Below are positions 14,014-16,587 of a stretch of DNA of 16,587 nt, one piece after another. Every line of letters begins with the position of its first letter. Position 1 is the first letter of the stretch. Source of the DNA: Bacteroidales bacterium (lineage in GTDB: Bacteria; Bacteroidota; Bacteroidia; Bacteroidales; UBA10428); the NCBI GenBank assembly GCA_030626465.1, contig DAOUOU010000040.1:1-16587 (forward strand), given 5' to 3'. Made by a program: the position numbers and the translations under genes. The notes below the pieces were generated by a model. That model made no database searches and was not told the origin of the DNA. It worked only from the letters and a program-made list of their open reading frames with translations.

Positions 14014-16587
14014 TCATTTTCTCCGGGTATCAGCTTTCTCATGCTTCTTCTTCTTATTTTTACCTGTAAGTCTTGCCCAGTACCGGCGCATCAGATCACC
14101 AAAGGAATTGAACTCTTCCATATAGAACATCCCCACCCCCTGTGTGTAAGGTGATGAATCATTCAATATATCGTCGTTTGATCTGTTGAAAGCCCGTACC
14201 CGAACTTTGCCCTTTTTATTTATTTTGTAATCCACATCAAAATCACCAACAATTTTATTTGAACTGGCAGCCATTGCATTAGTTTTCATATCAACACTTC
14301 CATTAATTGAAAGTCTATCGTTCAATAGCTGTGTAGAAAGCGCAACTTCCACTTCACGATCAGTTATTTCACTACCTGGGCGATAGTTAACCCCAATATC
14401 AAAATCATTGCTTATTTGAGATAACCAGTTGCTTAGTTGATTTGATAATAGCTCACTCGCATTTGCTCCTGCAATATAACTTCCTGCGGAAGATTCACCC
14501 CTGTCTGGTGGTTGAAATCTGTTAAGTACCATTAATGATAAAAACTGTTTGCTCACATCTTCTTCCGTATTTATTTTACTATCTACTTTGTTTCGAAGAT
14601 TTTCTTCGGCATATGGAAGGTATAAGTCATACTTTATGGTAGGTGACATAAGCGATCCTGATAAATAAATACGACAATCAACGCTTACACGCCCCTGGTC
14701 GCTGTTGTCACTTCCATCAGTTCCAAACAAATCTATTAGTGAGGCCTTTGTGCGATATACCGCCGCAATATCCACCTGTGCATTCAAAGGGTCACCGCTC
14801 CAGCGCAGCTTACTGCCCGGCTCAATTTTAAGTCTTTTGTTTATAACATCCTGAAGTGTAAATAAATAATCTCCTTTCTCGATGCTATATTCTCCTACAA
14901 GTTCAAAAGTACCTAAAGTGTTAATGGATATTTTCATTTCACCGTTCCCGGTAGCTTTAATGATATCTCCCATCTTGGGATCGAAAATGATTTGTACTTC
15001 TGCATCGGGAGTAATATCCATATCAAAATTCATCTGAATTCCCGTAAGATCAACTTTATATTCGGGTTCGATGGCAATCTGCTCTGTATTTGAAGTATCG
15101 TTACGCACAAAGCTTATGAAGTTGTATTCAGAAACCTCTGTGTCTTTATTTAACGGGATAAAAAAGCGGGTATTCGCTCCGGTTTCCGCATCAATATCAA
15201 AACGAAGAGAAGATGGCTCTCCCTTAATCCTTATTAAACCTGTAGCGTATGCAATTCCATAAAACAGATTATTATCCGTTTCGCGTGTATCAAGACAAAG
15301 CAGGTTTTTTGTATTTATGCTAAGGTTTAATGAAATATCTTTCAGGTATTCTGTTCGTATCATTCCATTCATCACTGCTGAATTGCCATCGCGATCAAAA
15401 ATTTCAACATTCTCCAATATGACGTTATTATTCGCTATTTCTATATCAGTTGTGAAATTATAGCGGGTTTTCAGGTAGTCAATGGTGAATGCATTTTTTT
15501 GCAGTTTTACCTTGCCTGATAACGATGGTTTGCCACGAATACCTGTCAACTGAAGATTTCCTGACGCCAATCCGCGCATATTTGAAAATATACCGGACAG
15601 AAATGGATTAAATAAATTGGTTCTAAGCTTGTTAAGAGCAATATGAAAATCCATTTTACCCATCTCCGCAGGAAAATAATCACCCTTGAATTTCAATGTA
15701 GTGAGATTCCCTCTCTTTGTTTCCGCATCAATAGTTAAGGACTGTTTTCTATTATCCCATAAGGACTCAATAGAGCAATCTCCCAGGATCTCCCCGTTCA
15801 TTTTTAATTCATCAATAGTAAACGATGAAAAGAACAACGGATTCTTTTTAATACCTGACATATTCCCACTGCCGTTTATATTGCCCCCAAATTCAAAATC
15901 CCTTTTTCTTGTGAAAAAATTCAAATTTGCCAGGTTAAAGTTTCGAAATGAAAAGTATAGGCTGTCGCCAGGAATGTCAGAGAGCTTACCATGTGTAAGT
16001 AAAAATTGCTGATCGTGCATCAATTTAAGATTTTCAATCACAAATCCAGAACTGTCAATAATCACTTTGCATTCGCTAAGATTCCATACAGAATCGCTGA
16101 CAGTCAGGGATGAAGGATTGAAATCAACCCGGTAAGTTGTTCCGACAAGATCATTATAAATTGAAAGATCTCCGGTAAGATTGCCTTTATGCAATGTTGA
16201 ATCCCAATTAAGCCAACGGGTTGAGAACGTGACTGTATCATTTTGTGTAGATGTTTCTAAGGTAAAGTTCTCCAGATCAATCCGCTTATTCAGATTGAAT
16301 ATCCGACTCCCAACACTGGCGAAGAGTGTTGAATCTTTTGATTGAACATTAAGAACAAATCCTTTCCATGTATTTTGTTTCAGCTTAACTTCAGGGGCAA
16401 ATGCATCCAATTTTAAAAACCTGTTCTCGTTAGGCAGGTAAGTGGCTTTGAGGCTTGAATTCTCTCCAATTAAATACTCCGGGAAAAAAAAATGGAAAAA
16501 GGGTTCAGTTCTTTTAAAGTCAACACTGAAATCGAACTGCACAGTATCTTGAGCATTTGATGCAATAAATTTCTCACCAATCAGAGA
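14014..16587 (-). CDS. Translocation/assembly module TamB-like (DUF490), C-terminal part
   Basis: The frame is open from the right edge to a TGA at 14014, giving 857 residues of a protein whose start lies outside the window. The sequence is a long series of short alternating hydrophobic strands (for example GNLTTLKFKGDYFP, LSGKVKLQKNAFTID), as expected of the TamB/AsmA-like groove that bridges the two membranes. The C-terminal DUF490 region shows GNGEMKISINTLGTFELVGEY, VDCRIYLSGSLMSPTIKYDLYLP and KQFLSLMVLNRF, all typical of Bacteroidota TamB. It ends in a basic tail (KNKKKKHEK, then RRK). TamB-like proteins take part in outer-membrane assembly and phospholipid transport. The partner TamA/BamA-like gene is not in view. 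Internal GTG or ATG codons near 16542 should not be taken as the start. It lies 74 bp upstream of exbB on the same strand. Confidence 0.88.
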   Translation of the reverse strand, partial: SLIGEKFIASNAQDTVQFDFSVDFKRTEPFFHFFFPEYLIGENSSLKATYLPNENRFLKLDAFAPEVKLKQNTWKGFVLNVQSKDSTLFASVGSRIFNLNKRIDLENFTLETSTQNDTVTFSTRWLNWDSTLHKGNLTGDLSIYNDLVGTTYRVDFNPSSLTVSDSVWNLSECKVIIDSSGFVIENLKLMHDQQFLLTHGKLSDIPGDSLYFSFRNFNLANLNFFTRKRDFEFGGNINGSGNMSGIKKNPLFFSSFTIDELKMNGEILGDCSIESLWDNRKQSLTIDAETKRGNLTTLKFKGDYFPAEMGKMDFHIALNKLRTNLFNPFLSGIFSNMRGLASGNLQLTGIRGKPSLSGKVKLQKNAFTIDYLKTRYNFTTDIEIANNNVILENVEIFDRDGNSAVMNGMIRTEYLKDISLNLSINTKNLLCLDTRETDNNLFYGIAYATGLIRIKGEPSSLRFDIDAETGANTRFFIPLNKDTEVSEYNFISFVRNDTSNTEQIAIEPEYKVDLTGIQMNFDMDITPDAEVQIIFDPKMGDIIKATGNGEMKISINTLGTFELVGEYSIEKGDYLFTLQDVINKRLKIEPGSKLRWSGDPLNAQVDIAAVYRTKASLIDLFGTDGSDNSDQGRVSVDCRIYLSGSLMSPTIKYDLYLPYAEENLRNKVDSKINTEEDVSKQFLSLMVLNRFQPPDRGESSAGSYIAGANASELLSNQLSNWLSQISNDFDIGVNYRPGSEITDREVEVALSTQLLNDRLSINGSVDMKTNAMAASSNKIVGDFDVDYKINKKGKVRVRAFNRSNDDILNDSSPYTQGVGMFYMEEFNSFGDLMRRYWARLTGKNKKKKHEKADTRRK

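Overview
The window looks like chromosomal DNA from a member of the Bacteroidota, probably an environmental Bacteroidales-type organism. The evidence is: AT-rich sequence; A-rich start regions with little Shine-Dalgarno signal; a compact exbB-exbD-tonB set beside a TamB (DUF490) gene; MutS2 with an Smr tail; and a polysaccharide deacetylase with the N-terminal domain usual in this phylum. No rRNA, tRNA, CRISPR array, insertion sequence or phage gene was seen. The phylum assignment is inferred from protein families, not from a marker gene.

Layout: (1) 1-2277, minus strand. Two radical-SAM tRNA methylthiotransferases, an MtaB cut by the window edge and a divergent MiaB, lie downstream of the decayed 3' end of a ferredoxin/flavodoxin-NADP reductase-like gene. 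(2) 2426-5796, plus strand. A membrane-anchored YdcF/SanA-like DUF218 protein is followed by MutS2. (3) 5947-10346, plus strand. A tight four-gene run encodes a polysaccharide deacetylase, a FemAB-like/GNAT-fold transferase, a second NodB-type deacetylase and a long GNAT protein. It reads as a surface-glycan amino-sugar modification cassette. (4) 10354-11867, minus strand. A TauE/SafE-family transporter is paired with an unrecognised seven-helix membrane protein. (5) 11993-16587, minus strand. tonB, exbD and exbB (transcribed exbB to tonB) lie downstream of the 3' part of a large tamB-like gene that runs off the right edge.

How the genes fit together: the right-hand genes serve the envelope. 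ExbB/ExbD/TonB energise outer-membrane transport, and TamB supports outer-membrane biogenesis. The left-hand pair 2-methylthiolates A37 in tRNA. The deacetylase/transferase cassette is the most system-like part: two deacetylases alternate with two acyl- or aminoacyl-transferase-like proteins, suggesting removal and replacement of N-acyl groups on a glycan. It contains no glycosyltransferase, polymerase or export gene, so its substrate is unknown. Most of the window is ordinary core genome. The clearest anomalies are the reductase remnant, the atypical MiaB and the unassigned membrane protein.
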